Shown piece after piece: positions 41,348-51,360 of a stretch of 64,000 bases of DNA. The notes under the pieces were generated by a model. The model worked only from the letters and a program-made list of their open reading frames with translations. It did no database searches and was not told the origin of the DNA. A program made the translations under genes and the position numbers. Source of the stretch: Azospirillum brasilense (GTDB lineage Bacteria > Pseudomonadota > Alphaproteobacteria > Azospirillales > Azospirillaceae); the NCBI RefSeq assembly GCF_008365405.1, contig NZ_QOKV01000016.1:62001-126000 (forward strand). The letters are read 5' to 3'. Position 1 is the stretch's first letter. Each line of letters begins with the position of its first letter.

Positions 41348-41644
41348 TCATTGCGGGTCGTTGCAGCGGGCGTCGACCAGTTCGAGTTCCTTGGCGCGCA
41401 TGCCGACGATGATGCGCTTCTCGTAAAAATCGATTCCGTAGATGTAATACATCTGCAGGTAGGTGCCGATCGACTTCACATAGCCGATGTCCCCGGTGCG
41501 GATCAGGAAGTCGCCCATCGGGCGTCCGGGATAGGTGCCGTCGTTGCGCACGTCGCGAAGCGCGCGGACTTTCTGGCCCTCCTCGAAGGCGGGGCGGTCT
41601 TCCAGTTCGATCGGTTCGTTCGGATCGCGGGCGCGCTCGCGCAT
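41348..41644 (-). CDS. nifZ: Nitrogenase P-cluster maturation protein NifZ
   Basis: 98-aa NifZ. The core FEEGQKVRALRDVRNDGTYPG, IRTGDIGYVKSIGTYLQ and YGIDFYEKRIIVGMRAKELELV matches the family throughout. NifZ acts as a chaperone-like factor in P-cluster assembly in NifDK. The start is ATG 41644 behind GGAGCAAGGAGC. A diverged second copy follows directly. Confidence 0.92.
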   Translation of the reverse strand: MRERARDPNEPIELEDRPAFEEGQKVRALRDVRNDGTYPGRPMGDFLIRTGDIGYVKSIGTYLQMYYIYGIDFYEKRIIVGMRAKELELVDARCNDPQ

Positions 41645-41676
41645 TCGGTGCTCCTTGCTCCGGTCAGTCGGGGGCG

Positions 41677-42450
41677 TCAATCGGGGATCAGGTCACCGGT
41701 GGCGGGCAGTCCGGCGCGGCGCTTCTGCGCCACGGTGCGGACATCGTCCACCGGGTCCTCGGTCAGCGGGGCGAGGTCTTCGGGCGGCAGGCGGCTGGCG
41801 ACGACGAAGCGCACGCACCAGTCGGCGTCGCGGATCAGGGCTGCCAGCTTTTCCGGCGGCAGGCGGCGGGCGACGACCATGCGCACGCGGGCGCTGTCGT
41901 CCCAGGCCATGCTCATCAGCCAGTCCAGCCCGATGCGGTTGGCGACCTCCAGCCGGATTTCCGGGTCCTCGTCGTGCATCATCGCCGGCAGCATGCCCTC
42001 GGGCACGCGGCGGGCGACGCGCAGGCGCACGGAGTAATCGGGGTCGCGCATCAGCGGCGAGAGGTCGGCGTCCTCCAGCCGGGAGGCGACGGCGATGCGC
42101 ACCTCGCGGTCGGGGTCGCCGCGCATCTTCAGCAGCAGGCGGCGGGGCAGGCGGCGGGCGACGGCGGCGCGCACCGTCTCGTCCGGGTCGTCCATCAGCC
42201 GCGGCACGATGAAAATCGGCGCGAAGCGGGCGGCGTTGGCGCGGACCTCGAAATAGGGATGGTCGAGATGCTCGCCGGCCAGATCGTCGTTCCATTGGAA
42301 GAAGCGCTGGATGCGCTTGGCGTAGCGGTCCTGCACGCAGGCGCGCAGCGGTTCGCAGCGCCCCTCGGCCAGACGGTCGCGGCAGGCGCAGCCGTCGCAA
42401 TCGACGGGGTTGCCCAGCCAGTCCAGCGCCTTGTCGATGTCGTCGCTCAT
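41677..42450 (-). CDS. Leucine-rich-variant repeat protein with Fe-S cysteine cluster (LRV)
   Basis: 257-aa protein of the LRV type first known from the Azotobacter nif region. The N-terminus has five cysteines (18, 21, 23, 32, 38) expected to bind a [4Fe-4S] cluster. From about residue 65 on there are seven or so tandem 24-residue repeats with the pattern D-x2-VR-x2-VA-RR-LP (for example VRAAVARRLP, VRMVVARRLP). The repeats form a superhelix; the partner is unknown. Its ATG overlaps the stop of the preceding gene by 4 bp. Confidence 0.9.
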   Translation of the reverse strand: MSDDIDKALDWLGNPVDCDGCACRDRLAEGRCEPLRACVQDRYAKRIQRFFQWNDDLAGEHLDHPYFEVRANAARFAPIFIVPRLMDDPDETVRAAVARRLPRRLLLKMRGDPDREVRIAVASRLEDADLSPLMRDPDYSVRLRVARRVPEGMLPAMMHDEDPEIRLEVANRIGLDWLMSMAWDDSARVRMVVARRLPPEKLAALIRDADWCVRFVVASRLPPEDLAPLTEDPVDDVRTVAQKRRAGLPATGDLIPD

Positions 42451-43013
42451 GCGTCGTCGTCCTCCGGCCCGGCTTCGTCTCGGCCGGCTTCATGGCGATC
42501 AGCGGCGGCGAGCAGGCGGGTGGTTCCGAAGCGGTCCTTCGGGTCCAGGTCCCGGACCTTGTTCAGGGCCTCGCGCCCTTCGGCCAGACGGCCCAGGCGC
42601 AGATTCAGGTAGCCGACCGCGGTCAGGGCGAACAGGAACAGGCGCGGAGCCGGCTCCAAACCTGTGAAGTCGGCCCCCACTGTCTTGGAAGAGTTTGGGC
42701 CGACCATGCGCCAGTCGGTGTGGTTCAGGCCGATGGCGGCCATGGCGTGGCCGAGCATCCGCTCGCCGTAGAGCAGGGCGGTGTCCAGGTTCGCCTTGTA
42801 GAAGTGGAACTTGTAATGGCCGAGATCGACCAGCCGGTGGCCTGGCGCCAGCTCAGCGGCGCGGGCGAGGTAGCGCTGCGCCGCCTCGGCGTCGGTGTGG
42901 TTGGCGGCGGCGAGATGCAGGAACCGCTCCGCCTCGGGCGGCAGGTCGCCGCCGTAGTAACGGCGGTTGAGCCAGCCTTCATCCACCTCGTCCAGCATGG
43001 CGGTGCGCTCCAT
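42447..43013 (-). CDS. Nif-linked helical-repeat protein, paralogue of the 17.3-kb gene
   Basis: 188-aa helical, TPR-like soluble protein. AERFLHLAAANHTDAEAAQRYLARAAELAP resembles a TPR helix pair, and HYKFHFYKANLDTALLYGERML, LNHTDW and YLNLRLGRLAEGREALNKVRDLDPKDRFG align with the protein at 17328-17825. The start at 43013 is favoured by GAGAGGG upstream; an earlier in-frame start would run into fdxN. The stop overlaps the LRV gene (ATGA). Function unknown; a scaffold role in Fe-S protein assembly is conceivable. Confidence 0.75.
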   Translation of the reverse strand: MERTAMLDEVDEGWLNRRYYGGDLPPEAERFLHLAAANHTDAEAAQRYLARAAELAPGHRLVDLGHYKFHFYKANLDTALLYGERMLGHAMAAIGLNHTDWRMVGPNSSKTVGADFTGLEPAPRLFLFALTAVGYLNLRLGRLAEGREALNKVRDLDPKDRFGTTRLLAAADRHEAGRDEAGPEDDDA

Positions 43014-43018
43014 GGACA

Positions 43019-43046
43019 CCCTCTCCCGTGATGGGACGGGAGAGGG
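43019..43046. repeat. Short type B hairpin between fdxN and the helical-repeat gene
   Basis: CCCTCTCCCGT at 43019-43029 pairs perfectly with ACGGGAGAGGG at 43036-43046. It is the minimal unit of the larger type B elements, and its G-rich strand supplies the ribosome site of the downstream gene. Confidence 0.75.
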
Positions 43047-43057
43047 GTTTCGGGCGA

Positions 43058-43249
43058 TCAGGCCGGGACGCAGCAGTCGGCCGGGCAGACCGAGGCGCAC
43101 TGCGGACTGGAGAACTGGCCCTTGCACTCGGTGCACAGGTCCGCGTTGATGGCGTAGGCGCCCTTCTTGAAGCTGATGGCGTTGTTCGGGCACTCGGCCT
43201 CGCAGGCGCCGCAGGCGGTGCAGTCGGAAGCCTTGATCTTGTAAGCCAT
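43058..43249 (-). CDS. fdxN: 2[4Fe-4S] ferredoxin FdxN
   Basis: 63-aa bacterial-type ferredoxin. Cluster one: C10-X2-C13-X2-C16-X3-C20-P. Cluster two: CTECKGQFSSPQCASVCP, a C-X2-C-X8-C-X3-C group with the long loop typical of nif ferredoxins. It probably donates electrons to nitrogenase or to NifB, which it follows by 78 bp. AAGGAGAG precedes the start. Confidence 0.92.
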   Translation of the reverse strand: MAYKIKASDCTACGACEAECPNNAISFKKGAYAINADLCTECKGQFSSPQCASVCPADCCVPA

Positions 43250-43327
43250 GACACTCTCCTTGGGTGTGGTGGCGGCTGTTGCGGTGGGCCGCCGGGTAAG
43301 TCCGTGGGGTGATCGGGTGTTCGGGTG

Positions 43328-44884
43328 TCAGGCGCGCAGGGCGGTGAAGGCGCCGGTGCGGATCACCGCGTCCTGCCCCTCGCGGGCGTTGATCGCACCT
43401 TGGCCGAGGCGCTCGGCGTAGTCCTTGAAGTAGGTCAATGCCGACTCTTCGATGTATTCGAAGGCGAAGCGGTCAACCGGCTCGATGCCCGCGCCCTTGA
43501 GGCTCGTCGACGGGCAGCCGCCGATCTTGGCGACGAAGACCGCGGTGCAGTCGTTGATCGCCGACAGCACGCCGCCGAGCGCGTCCTCGTCGCCCGAGCC
43601 GCCTTCGCAATACTGGTCGACGCGGCGGTGGCCGACGAACTTGGCGCCTTTCGGACCGACCTCGTAGATCTGGAATTCCTTGGCGTGGCCGAAATGCTCG
43701 TTGATGCGCTCGCCGCCCTTGGTGGCGACGGCGATCAGGATCGGCTGCACCTCGGTGCCGACCGTCTCGGCGACGTCGGCCTGCGCGGCGGCCTTGGCGG
43801 CGTGGCGACCGGCGCGCTCGCCCTCGACATGCTCGCGGTAGGTGCGGGCGGCCTCCTGGTCGTACTCGACCTCGCCCATCGCCTCGATCTGGTCGATGGT
43901 GAATTCGGAGCCGCGGTCCTCGCCCAGCAGGCCGACCGCGTCGGCGCGGCACTGGCGGCAGTGGCGCATCAGCTTGGCCCCGCCCTCGCACTGGTCCTGC
44001 AGGACCTTCAGCTCCTGCGCGGTCGGGCCGCGCTGGCCGGTCAGGCCGAAATGCGTGCCGTGCGCCGGGTCGGAGATCAGCGGCATGATGTTGTGCAGGA
44101 ATGCGCCACGCGACTTCACGGCCTTGTTCACGTCCATCAGGTGCTCGTCGTTGATCCCCGGGATCATGACGGAGTTCACCTTCACCAGGATGCCGCGCGA
44201 GGTCAGCATCTCCAGCCCGAGCATCTGCCGCTCGTGCAGGATCTTGGCGGCGTCCAGGCCGGTCCAGCGCTTGTGGTCGTGGAAGATCCAGGGGTAGATG
44301 TGCTGCCCGACCTCGGGATCGACCATGTTGATGGTGATCGTAACGTGGTCGATGTTGTAGTTGGCGATGGTGTCCACATGGTCGGGCAGGGCCAGGCCGT
44401 TGGTGGACAGGCACAGCTTCAGGTCCGGGGCCTTCTTCGCCAGCATCTCGAAGGTCTTGAAGGTGTTCTTGCCGCCCGCCGCCAGACTGTCGCCGGGGCC
44501 GGCGATGCCGATAACCGAGAGCTGCGGGATTTCCTTGGCCACCGCCATGATCTTGCGGAGCGCCTGGTCGGGGGTCAGCTTCTCGGAGACCACGCCCGGC
44601 CGGCTCTCGTTCGAGCAGTCGTATTTGCGGTTGCAGTAATTGCACTGGATGTTGCAGGCCGGCGCCACCGCGACGTGCATGCGGGCGAAATAGTGATGCG
44701 CCTCCTCGGAGTAGCAGGGATGGTTCTTCACCTTCTCCCACACCTCCGGCGCCATGTCGGCGGGGCCGTCCGACGACCCGCAGGAGGAGGACGCGCAGCC
44801 GGAGGCGGCGGCGGGCGGCGCCTCGGCGGAGGTCTTCAACTCACCCACGCCCAGGATGCTGTCGAGCGAAATAACGTTGGCCAT
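43328..44884 (-). CDS. nifB: FeMo-co core synthase NifB
   Basis: 518-aa radical-SAM protein that fuses two [4Fe-4S] clusters and inserts carbide to make NifB-co. The radical-SAM motif C-X3-C-X2-C is CNIQCNYC (about residues 76-83), followed by GIAGPGDSLA. The C-terminal NifX-like domain (about residues 390-500, GGERINEHFGHAKEFQIYEV) binds the product. A Cys/Ser/Ala-rich N-terminus (CASSSCGSSDGPADMAPE) is usual. It heads the long operon down to 37108, driven by a sigma-54 promoter with NifA sites. Confidence 0.97.
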   Translation of the reverse strand: MANVISLDSILGVGELKTSAEAPPAAASGCASSSCGSSDGPADMAPEVWEKVKNHPCYSEEAHHYFARMHVAVAPACNIQCNYCNRKYDCSNESRPGVVSEKLTPDQALRKIMAVAKEIPQLSVIGIAGPGDSLAAGGKNTFKTFEMLAKKAPDLKLCLSTNGLALPDHVDTIANYNIDHVTITINMVDPEVGQHIYPWIFHDHKRWTGLDAAKILHERQMLGLEMLTSRGILVKVNSVMIPGINDEHLMDVNKAVKSRGAFLHNIMPLISDPAHGTHFGLTGQRGPTAQELKVLQDQCEGGAKLMRHCRQCRADAVGLLGEDRGSEFTIDQIEAMGEVEYDQEAARTYREHVEGERAGRHAAKAAAQADVAETVGTEVQPILIAVATKGGERINEHFGHAKEFQIYEVGPKGAKFVGHRRVDQYCEGGSGDEDALGGVLSAINDCTAVFVAKIGGCPSTSLKGAGIEPVDRFAFEYIEESALTYFKDYAERLGQGAINAREGQDAVIRTGAFTALRA

Positions 44885-44936
44885 CGTCCACTCCCTTCCC
44901 AGCCGCGCCGTCGGCGCCCTTGGTCAGGTCGTTAAA

Positions 44937-44952
44937 AGCAAGTTCGGGGCCA
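44937..44952 (-). promoter_or_regulatory. Sigma-54 promoter of the nifB operon
   Basis: Minus-strand TGGCCCCGAACTTGCT has a perfect -12 TTGCT and a -24 TGGCCC with one change from TGGCAC. It lies 53 bp upstream of the nifB start. Confidence 0.85.
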
Positions 44953-45009
44953 ACCTGATGAATTGTGTAATTTCAGTAGTTTAGGCGTCGGTGTGGGGCT
45001 TGTGGGCCG

Positions 45010-45082
45010 TGTCGGCAATCCGACAAAGGCGGACAAAGCCCAACAATGGCCGACAATGACGCGCCCTGTCAGGGACCCGACA
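45010..45082 (-). promoter_or_regulatory. Two NifA sites upstream of nifB
   Basis: TGT-N10-ACA at 45010-45025 (TGTCGGCAATCCGACA) and 45067-45082 (TGTCAGGGACCCGACA). Between them ACAA recurs at 45023, 45033, 45043 and 45053 with an exact 10-bp period. The near site lies 58 bp upstream of the -24 element. Confidence 0.86.
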
Positions 45083-45117
45083 CGTGAGGCTAATGGGGTG
45101 ATGGAGTGGCATCGATT

Positions 45118-45259
45118 TCCCTCTCCCGCCCCGGGAGAGGGGGGCGCGAAGGCGCCGGGTGAGGGTCGTGCGGGGATCAGCGGCTCAATCCTTGCCGGCA
45201 CCCTCACCCTCCCACCGCTGCCGCGGCGGGTCCCTCCCTCTCCCGGGGCGGGAGAGGGC
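45118..45259. repeat. GC-rich palindromic repeat (type B) upstream of nifB
   Basis: A compound element with a CCCTCTCCCG / CGGGAGAGGG hairpin at the left, GGGTGAGGGT and ACCCTCACCCT in the middle, and CTCCCGGGGCGGGAGAGGG at the right. It lies between the nifB activator sites and the end of the cyclase-FHA gene, which runs in the same direction, and may terminate that gene. Confidence 0.8.
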
Positions 45260-45262
45260 CGG

Positions 45263-46153
45263 TCACGCGCTTCCGACCTGGAAGGCCAGGACATGGTCCT
45301 CGTCCGGCCGCCGCGGCTCTCCACCGAAGCCGATCAGACCGCTGCCGGTCAGTTTCGTCGAATCGCGGCGCAGCAGCAGGGAAGGGGAGCCGCCTGTGCG
45401 GATGAAGGTGCCGTTGGTCGAATGGTCGGTCAGCAGGAAGCCGCCACGGCTGAAGTCGATCACCGCGTGCTGGCGTGAGGTGCGGCGCGACGGGATGCGC
45501 AGGCCGCAACTCTCGTCACGCCCCACCGTGACGCGCGGCAGCAGGGGAGTCAGCGTCGCGTCGGTGCCGCGCCCGGACAGGCGCAGGGACGGCAGGCCGC
45601 GCCCGCTGCCGGGAACCGATGTGGTCAGGGCGACGGTGGCGTTGTCCTCGGCCTCCGGCGGGGCGCTGCCGTCGCGGACCTGGTGGACGCGGACCGGGGC
45701 CGCCTTTCCTTTCACCGCGACGCTGTTCAAAAGGCGGGTTCGCTTGCGCAGCGGCGGGGAGAGGCGGTCGACCAGATCGTCGGTCGCCAGAATCTCGCCG
45801 GGGCGGGCGATGGATTCCAGCCGGGCGGCGACGTTGCAGGCGTCGCCGTAGAGGTCGCCGGGGCCGGCGATCACCGGGCCGAAATGCAGCCCGGCGCGCA
45901 GGCGCAGCCCGAACTCCCCTTGCCGGTCCATCATGGCGAGCGCGGCGCGGGTGGCGCCGTCGCTCATGGGGAAGCAGGCCAACAGCCCGTCGCCCAGGCT
46001 TTTCACCACCGTGCCGTCGTTCTCCCCGACGATCCGGCGCAAGCCCAGAAGCACCCGCTGGGTCAGCGCCGCCGCCTTGCGGTCACCCGCCAGTTCGTAG
46101 AGCAGCGTGCTGTCGGCGATGTCCACGAAGAGGAGCGCGAAGGGCTTTTCCAT
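45263..46153 (-). CDS. Class III nucleotide cyclase fused to an FHA domain
   Basis: 296-aa soluble protein. The cyclase domain (about residues 5-165) has the metal-binding FVDIADST, the VVKSLGDGLLACFP strand and GDACNVAARLE with the catalytic Asn and Arg, so it looks active, probably as an adenylate cyclase. The C-terminal FHA domain (about 205-290: VTVGRDESCGLRIPSRRTSRQHAVI, TDHSTNGTFI) binds phospho-threonine peptides and may tie activity to a Ser/Thr kinase. No membrane part. It is upstream of nifB in the same direction but separated by a repeat and by the NifA sites. Confidence 0.88.
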   Translation of the reverse strand: MEKPFALLFVDIADSTLLYELAGDRKAAALTQRVLLGLRRIVGENDGTVVKSLGDGLLACFPMSDGATRAALAMMDRQGEFGLRLRAGLHFGPVIAGPGDLYGDACNVAARLESIARPGEILATDDLVDRLSPPLRKRTRLLNSVAVKGKAAPVRVHQVRDGSAPPEAEDNATVALTTSVPGSGRGLPSLRLSGRGTDATLTPLLPRVTVGRDESCGLRIPSRRTSRQHAVIDFSRGGFLLTDHSTNGTFIRTGGSPSLLLRRDSTKLTGSGLIGFGGEPRRPDEDHVLAFQVGSA

Positions 46154-46229
46154 CTCGTGCGAAGGCCCGGATCTGGAGGTTGCGGGACGCAGGGTACAGC
46201 GTACAGCCGATGTCCCACCGTCATATCAC

Positions 46230-46246
46230 AACCGTTCGTAACGGTT
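46230..46246. repeat. Short inverted repeat in the cyclase-FHA upstream region
   Basis: AACCGTT-CGT-AACGGTT, perfect 7-bp arms, 77 bp upstream of the cyclase-FHA start and about 170 bp upstream of the divergent gene at 46419. It could be an operator for either. Confidence 0.45.
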
Positions 46247-46418
46247 ACAGGGATCTTGGGACCCGCAGGCTGCGCCGGCGTCTTGCCGCAGCCGAAACAC
46301 CAGACGGCCCTCAGGGGTTATATTGCCCATATATTTATTCCCTTATAAGATGCGTGACGGAGCGTTGGCCGCGGTTGGAAAGTGTGCTGCCGCCAGCAGG
46401 GCTTTCGTGGAGTGGATC

Positions 46419-47514
46419 ATGACGGTATCGGGTGTGACGTCGGCGGCTTCGTCGTTTTCGGTCCTGTCCCGCTCCACCGGAGCGTCCCCATCGCCCGAGG
46501 CGACCGCCGCGAGCGGCGGTGCCGCGTCCGATTCCGTGTCGCTGAGCGGGCTGGGCGGGGCGCTTCGCGGCGACGGCTTGGCCGCCTTCGGCGCGCTTTC
46601 GGACGCTCAGCGCCAGCAGTTGGCCGATCTCGTCGACAGCGGGAAGATCAGCGGCGAAACGGTCAACGATGCCCTCACGCAGCGGCTGAAACAGGCCCGC
46701 GTCAGTGCCATGGGTGCGACACAACGCATGTACAACAACGATCACGCCGCCCTTTTCCTCGATGAGACGACCAGCAGTGACGACCTGCGCGGCGCCTTGT
46801 CCCAGACGCTGGCCCGGCGGTCGTCGCTGATGGACAAGCTGGTGGCGGCGATGAGCGAGGACGAGCAGGCGGCGGCGTCGAACGACTTGGCGGCGCGGAC
46901 GATGAATCCGCTCCTGGCGAAGGACCGGATGGGGATGTCGCGCTACATCATGCCGGGCTTCTTCTCCATGGACTTTTCCGATTCCCGCCTGAACTCCACC
47001 AGAAAGCAGGGGGATGCCACCTACAGCCTGAAGGCGTTGGGCGTCGATCTCGACGCGATCGACAAGGCGCTGCGCAAGACCGGCGAAGAGGACGCCGCCG
47101 CCATCCTGTCGGAGCGGGCGGGCTTGCCGGCCTCCCGAAAGGTGGCGGCCGATCAGGATTATTCGGTGGACGACGCCCTGGTGAAGCCTTTGACCGCGCC
47201 ATCGGGCGGTTCGTCGCCGGATGCCCGCGACTACCCGAACCCCCTCGACTACGGCAAAAAGCTGCGCGAGTTTCTCCAGGCGTCTTTCGCGGAAATGCGC
47301 AAGGTCGGTGAGTTGGGAGGGCACACGGTGTATCAGGTCGACCGTCCCGACCATATCCAGCGCCCCCAGGACCTCCCCACGCCGTCATCAGCGGGCGCCC
47401 CCATTGCTCAGGGAGAGCCGGTGGGGCGCCATACATGCTTGGTTTGGCCACCTGTTACTGATTGGCCCGTTGTTGCCCGGAAGGGAATGCAGCCGCCAAG
47501 TGACTCCCCACCCC

Positions 47515-47528
<14 letters not shown>
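46419..47528 (+). CDS. Unknown protein convergent with nifA
   Basis: 369-aa protein that I do not recognise. The N-terminus is Ser/Ala/Thr-rich and flexible (residues 1-65). The middle is helical with LSDAQRQQLADLVDSGKISGETV and TLARRSSLMDKLVAAMSEDEQ. No signal peptide, membrane helix or known motif is seen. The last 55 or so residues (after VDRPDHI) have poorer codon bias and a Trp/Pro-rich composition, so the reading frame may have lost its original end. ATG 46419 has GGAG six bases upstream. Its stop overlaps the nifA 3' end by 14 bp in the convergent orientation. Confidence 0.55.
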
Positions 47529-49398
<1,870 letters not shown>

Positions 49399-49724
49399 GA
49401 TCGACACCCCCTGCTCAACCGGGACTCCGGACGCCGCGCACCGGCGCGCCCGTCGCATTGATCCCGGCACGGCGCCTTGAACCGTTCCTCCCGGGGTGGG
49501 GTGTGCGCTCGTTGCTGATCGGCGCCTTTGACCACCGGTGCGCCCGCCGCGCGTGCTTCCGTGACAAGCCGTTCGCGCTGCGGACTGTCGAAAGTTTCGG
49601 AAACTCTCGGTCGAAAGGCAAGCCCTTTTGCATATCAGTTGCTGCGGCGCACAATGACTTATGGCTGCGGCAGAACGGCGCAACCCTTGAGAAAACTGGT
49701 GTTTCGGCCGGAAATGAACTAATA
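49399..49724. promoter_or_regulatory. nifA control region
   Basis: 326 bp between nifA and the TetR operator with no gene. There is no -24/-12 element and no TGT-N10-ACA site, so nifA is not controlled by NifA. An imperfect dyad GAAAGTTTC-G-GAAACTCTC at 49590-49608 is the one visible symmetric site and may bind a nifA regulator. Start points for transcription could not be set. Confidence 0.4.
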
Positions 49725-49738
49725 ACTGACTGGTCAGT
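49725..49738. promoter_or_regulatory. Probable TetR operator
   Basis: ACTGAC-TG-GTCAGT, a perfect 6-bp dyad with a 2-bp spacer, lies 27 bp before the TetR-family start codon. TetR repressors commonly bind such sites over their own promoter. Confidence 0.6.
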
Positions 49739-49765
49739 AATATTTTCTCCACCCTGGAGGACGGA

Positions 49766-50416
49766 ATGCCGGAGGATGTTCCCGCCGCTCCGCGCTGGCG
49801 CCGCCGGAAGGAGGCGCGCCCCCGGGAGATCGTCGACGCGGCCCTGACCGTCTTCGGCGAGCGAGGCTTCGCGGCGACGCGGCTGGAGGACGTCGCGGCG
49901 CGGGCCGGTGTCAGCAAGGGCACGCTCTATCTCTACTTCCCGAACAAGGAGGAGCTGTTCAAGGCGGTGGTCCGCGAGGCCATCCTGCCCAACCTGGACA
50001 TGGCCGAGCGCCTGCTGGCCGGGGCGCTGGGGCCGAGCTTCGCCGTTCTGGAAACGCTGCTGACCCTCTTCGCGACGCGCATCCTGAAATCCCGCGCCGG
50101 GGCCATCCCCAAGCTGGTCATCGCGGAGGCCGGCAATTTCCCCGATCTCGCCCGCTTCTATCACGACGAGGTGATCCGCCGCGCCTTCGCCCTGCTGGCG
50201 GCGGTGCTGGAGCGCGGCATGGCGCGCGGGGAGTTCCGCCCGGTGGACGTCGATTCGACCGTCCGGCTGATCGTCGCGCCGATGCTGATGAGCGCGCTGT
50301 GGCGCTCCTCCTTCGAAGCGCTGGAGGACCGGCCGCTGGACGTTCGGAGGCTGGTGGCCGCGCACCTCGACGCGCTGCGCCGGACGCTCGCTCCGGAGGG
50401 AGGACCGACGTCATGA
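49766..50416 (+). CDS. TetR-family repressor of the adjacent ABC exporter
   Basis: 216-aa regulator. The N-terminal helix-turn-helix (about residues 15-65) has ALTVFGERGFAATRLEDVAARAGVSKGTLYLYFPNKEELF, typical of TetR. The C-terminal ligand domain is unremarkable, with some resemblance to AcrR/TetR C-terminal domains that bind drugs or hydrophobic compounds. Its TGA overlaps the ATG of the HlyD gene (ATGA), so it is the first gene of the exporter operon and probably controls it via the dyad at 49725. Confidence 0.88.
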   Translation: MPEDVPAAPRWRRRKEARPREIVDAALTVFGERGFAATRLEDVAARAGVSKGTLYLYFPNKEELFKAVVREAILPNLDMAERLLAGALGPSFAVLETLLTLFATRILKSRAGAIPKLVIAEAGNFPDLARFYHDEVIRRAFALLAAVLERGMARGEFRPVDVDSTVRLIVAPMLMSALWRSSFEALEDRPLDVRRLVAAHLDALRRTLAPEGGPTS

Positions 50417-51360
50417 GCTGGATCGCCGAAACGCTGGCGGCGGCCCTGGCCGTTTTCGGACTGGGCGGCGGGGATGCCGTGCCGCTGGCCCATGGTTACG
50501 CCGAGGGCGAGTATCTGCGCATCGCCGCCCCGGTGGCCGGGACGCTCGACACGCTGGCGGTGACGCGCGGCGGGCGGGTGGAGGCGGGCGCCCCCCTCTT
50601 CGCGCTCGACCGCACCAGCGCGCGGGCGGAGCGCGACCGGCTGGCCGCCGCGCTGGCGCAGGCGCGGGCGCTGCTGGCCGACCTGCGGACGGGACGGCGC
50701 CCCGACGAGCTGGCGGTGGTCGCCGCCCAGCGCGCGCAGGCCGAGGCGGCGCTGCGCTACTCCGAAGCGGAGCTGGCGCGGCAGCAGACGCTGGTGGCGC
50801 GCAAGGTCAGCTCCGACGACCGGCTGGACGCCGCCCGCGCCACCCGCGACCGCGACCGCGCGCGGCTGGAGGAGTTGACCGCGCAACTGGCCGTCTCCAA
50901 CCTGCCGGCCCGTCCCAACCAGCTCCGCGCCGCCGAGAACGCCGTGGCCCAGGCTGAGGCCGCCCTGGCCCAGGCGGACAAGCGCTTGGCCGAGCTGGCC
51001 CCGCCGGCGCCCGAGGCGGGACTGGTCGAGGACACGCTGTTCAACCCTGGCGAATGGGTGCCGGCGGGCGCCCCGGTGGTCTCGCTTCTGCCGCCGGGCA
51101 AGCGGAAGCTGGTGGTCTTCGTTCCGGAACCGCTGATGGCCCGCGTCCGTCCGGGCGACCGGGTGACGGTGCGCTGCGACGGCTGCCCGCCCGGCCTGTC
51201 GGCGCGCGTGACCTACGTGGCGCCGCAGGTCGAATACACCCCGCCGGTGATCTACAGCGTCGGCAGCCGCGAGAAGCTGGTCTTCCGCGTCGAGGCGCGG
51301 CTGGAGGACGGGGCGACGCTCAACCCCGGCCTGCCGGTGGATGTGGAGTTGCCGCCATGA
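50413..51360 (+). CDS. HlyD-type periplasmic adaptor of an ABC exporter
   Basis: 315-aa membrane-fusion protein. A short hydrophobic N-terminus (residues about 4-18) is followed by a biotinyl-lipoyl half-motif (IAAPVAGTLDTLAVTRGGRVEAGAPLF-like region, residues 37-63), a long alpha-helical hairpin rich in Ala/Arg (about 70-195) and a beta-barrel end. It would link the inner-membrane ABC-2 permease to the outer face, as YbhG does in enteric bacteria. Overlaps the TetR gene and the ATPase gene by 4 bp each. Confidence 0.87.
   Translation: MSWIAETLAAALAVFGLGGGDAVPLAHGYAEGEYLRIAAPVAGTLDTLAVTRGGRVEAGAPLFALDRTSARAERDRLAAALAQARALLADLRTGRRPDELAVVAAQRAQAEAALRYSEAELARQQTLVARKVSSDDRLDAARATRDRDRARLEELTAQLAVSNLPARPNQLRAAENAVAQAEAALAQADKRLAELAPPAPEAGLVEDTLFNPGEWVPAGAPVVSLLPPGKRKLVVFVPEPLMARVRPGDRVTVRCDGCPPGLSARVTYVAPQVEYTPPVIYSVGSREKLVFRVEARLEDGATLNPGLPVDVELPP

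Noticed and set aside
49399..49765. FNR-type box or sigma-54 promoter before nifA
   Set aside because: No TTGAT-N4-ATCAA and no -24/-12 match was found; only a weak dyad is present.
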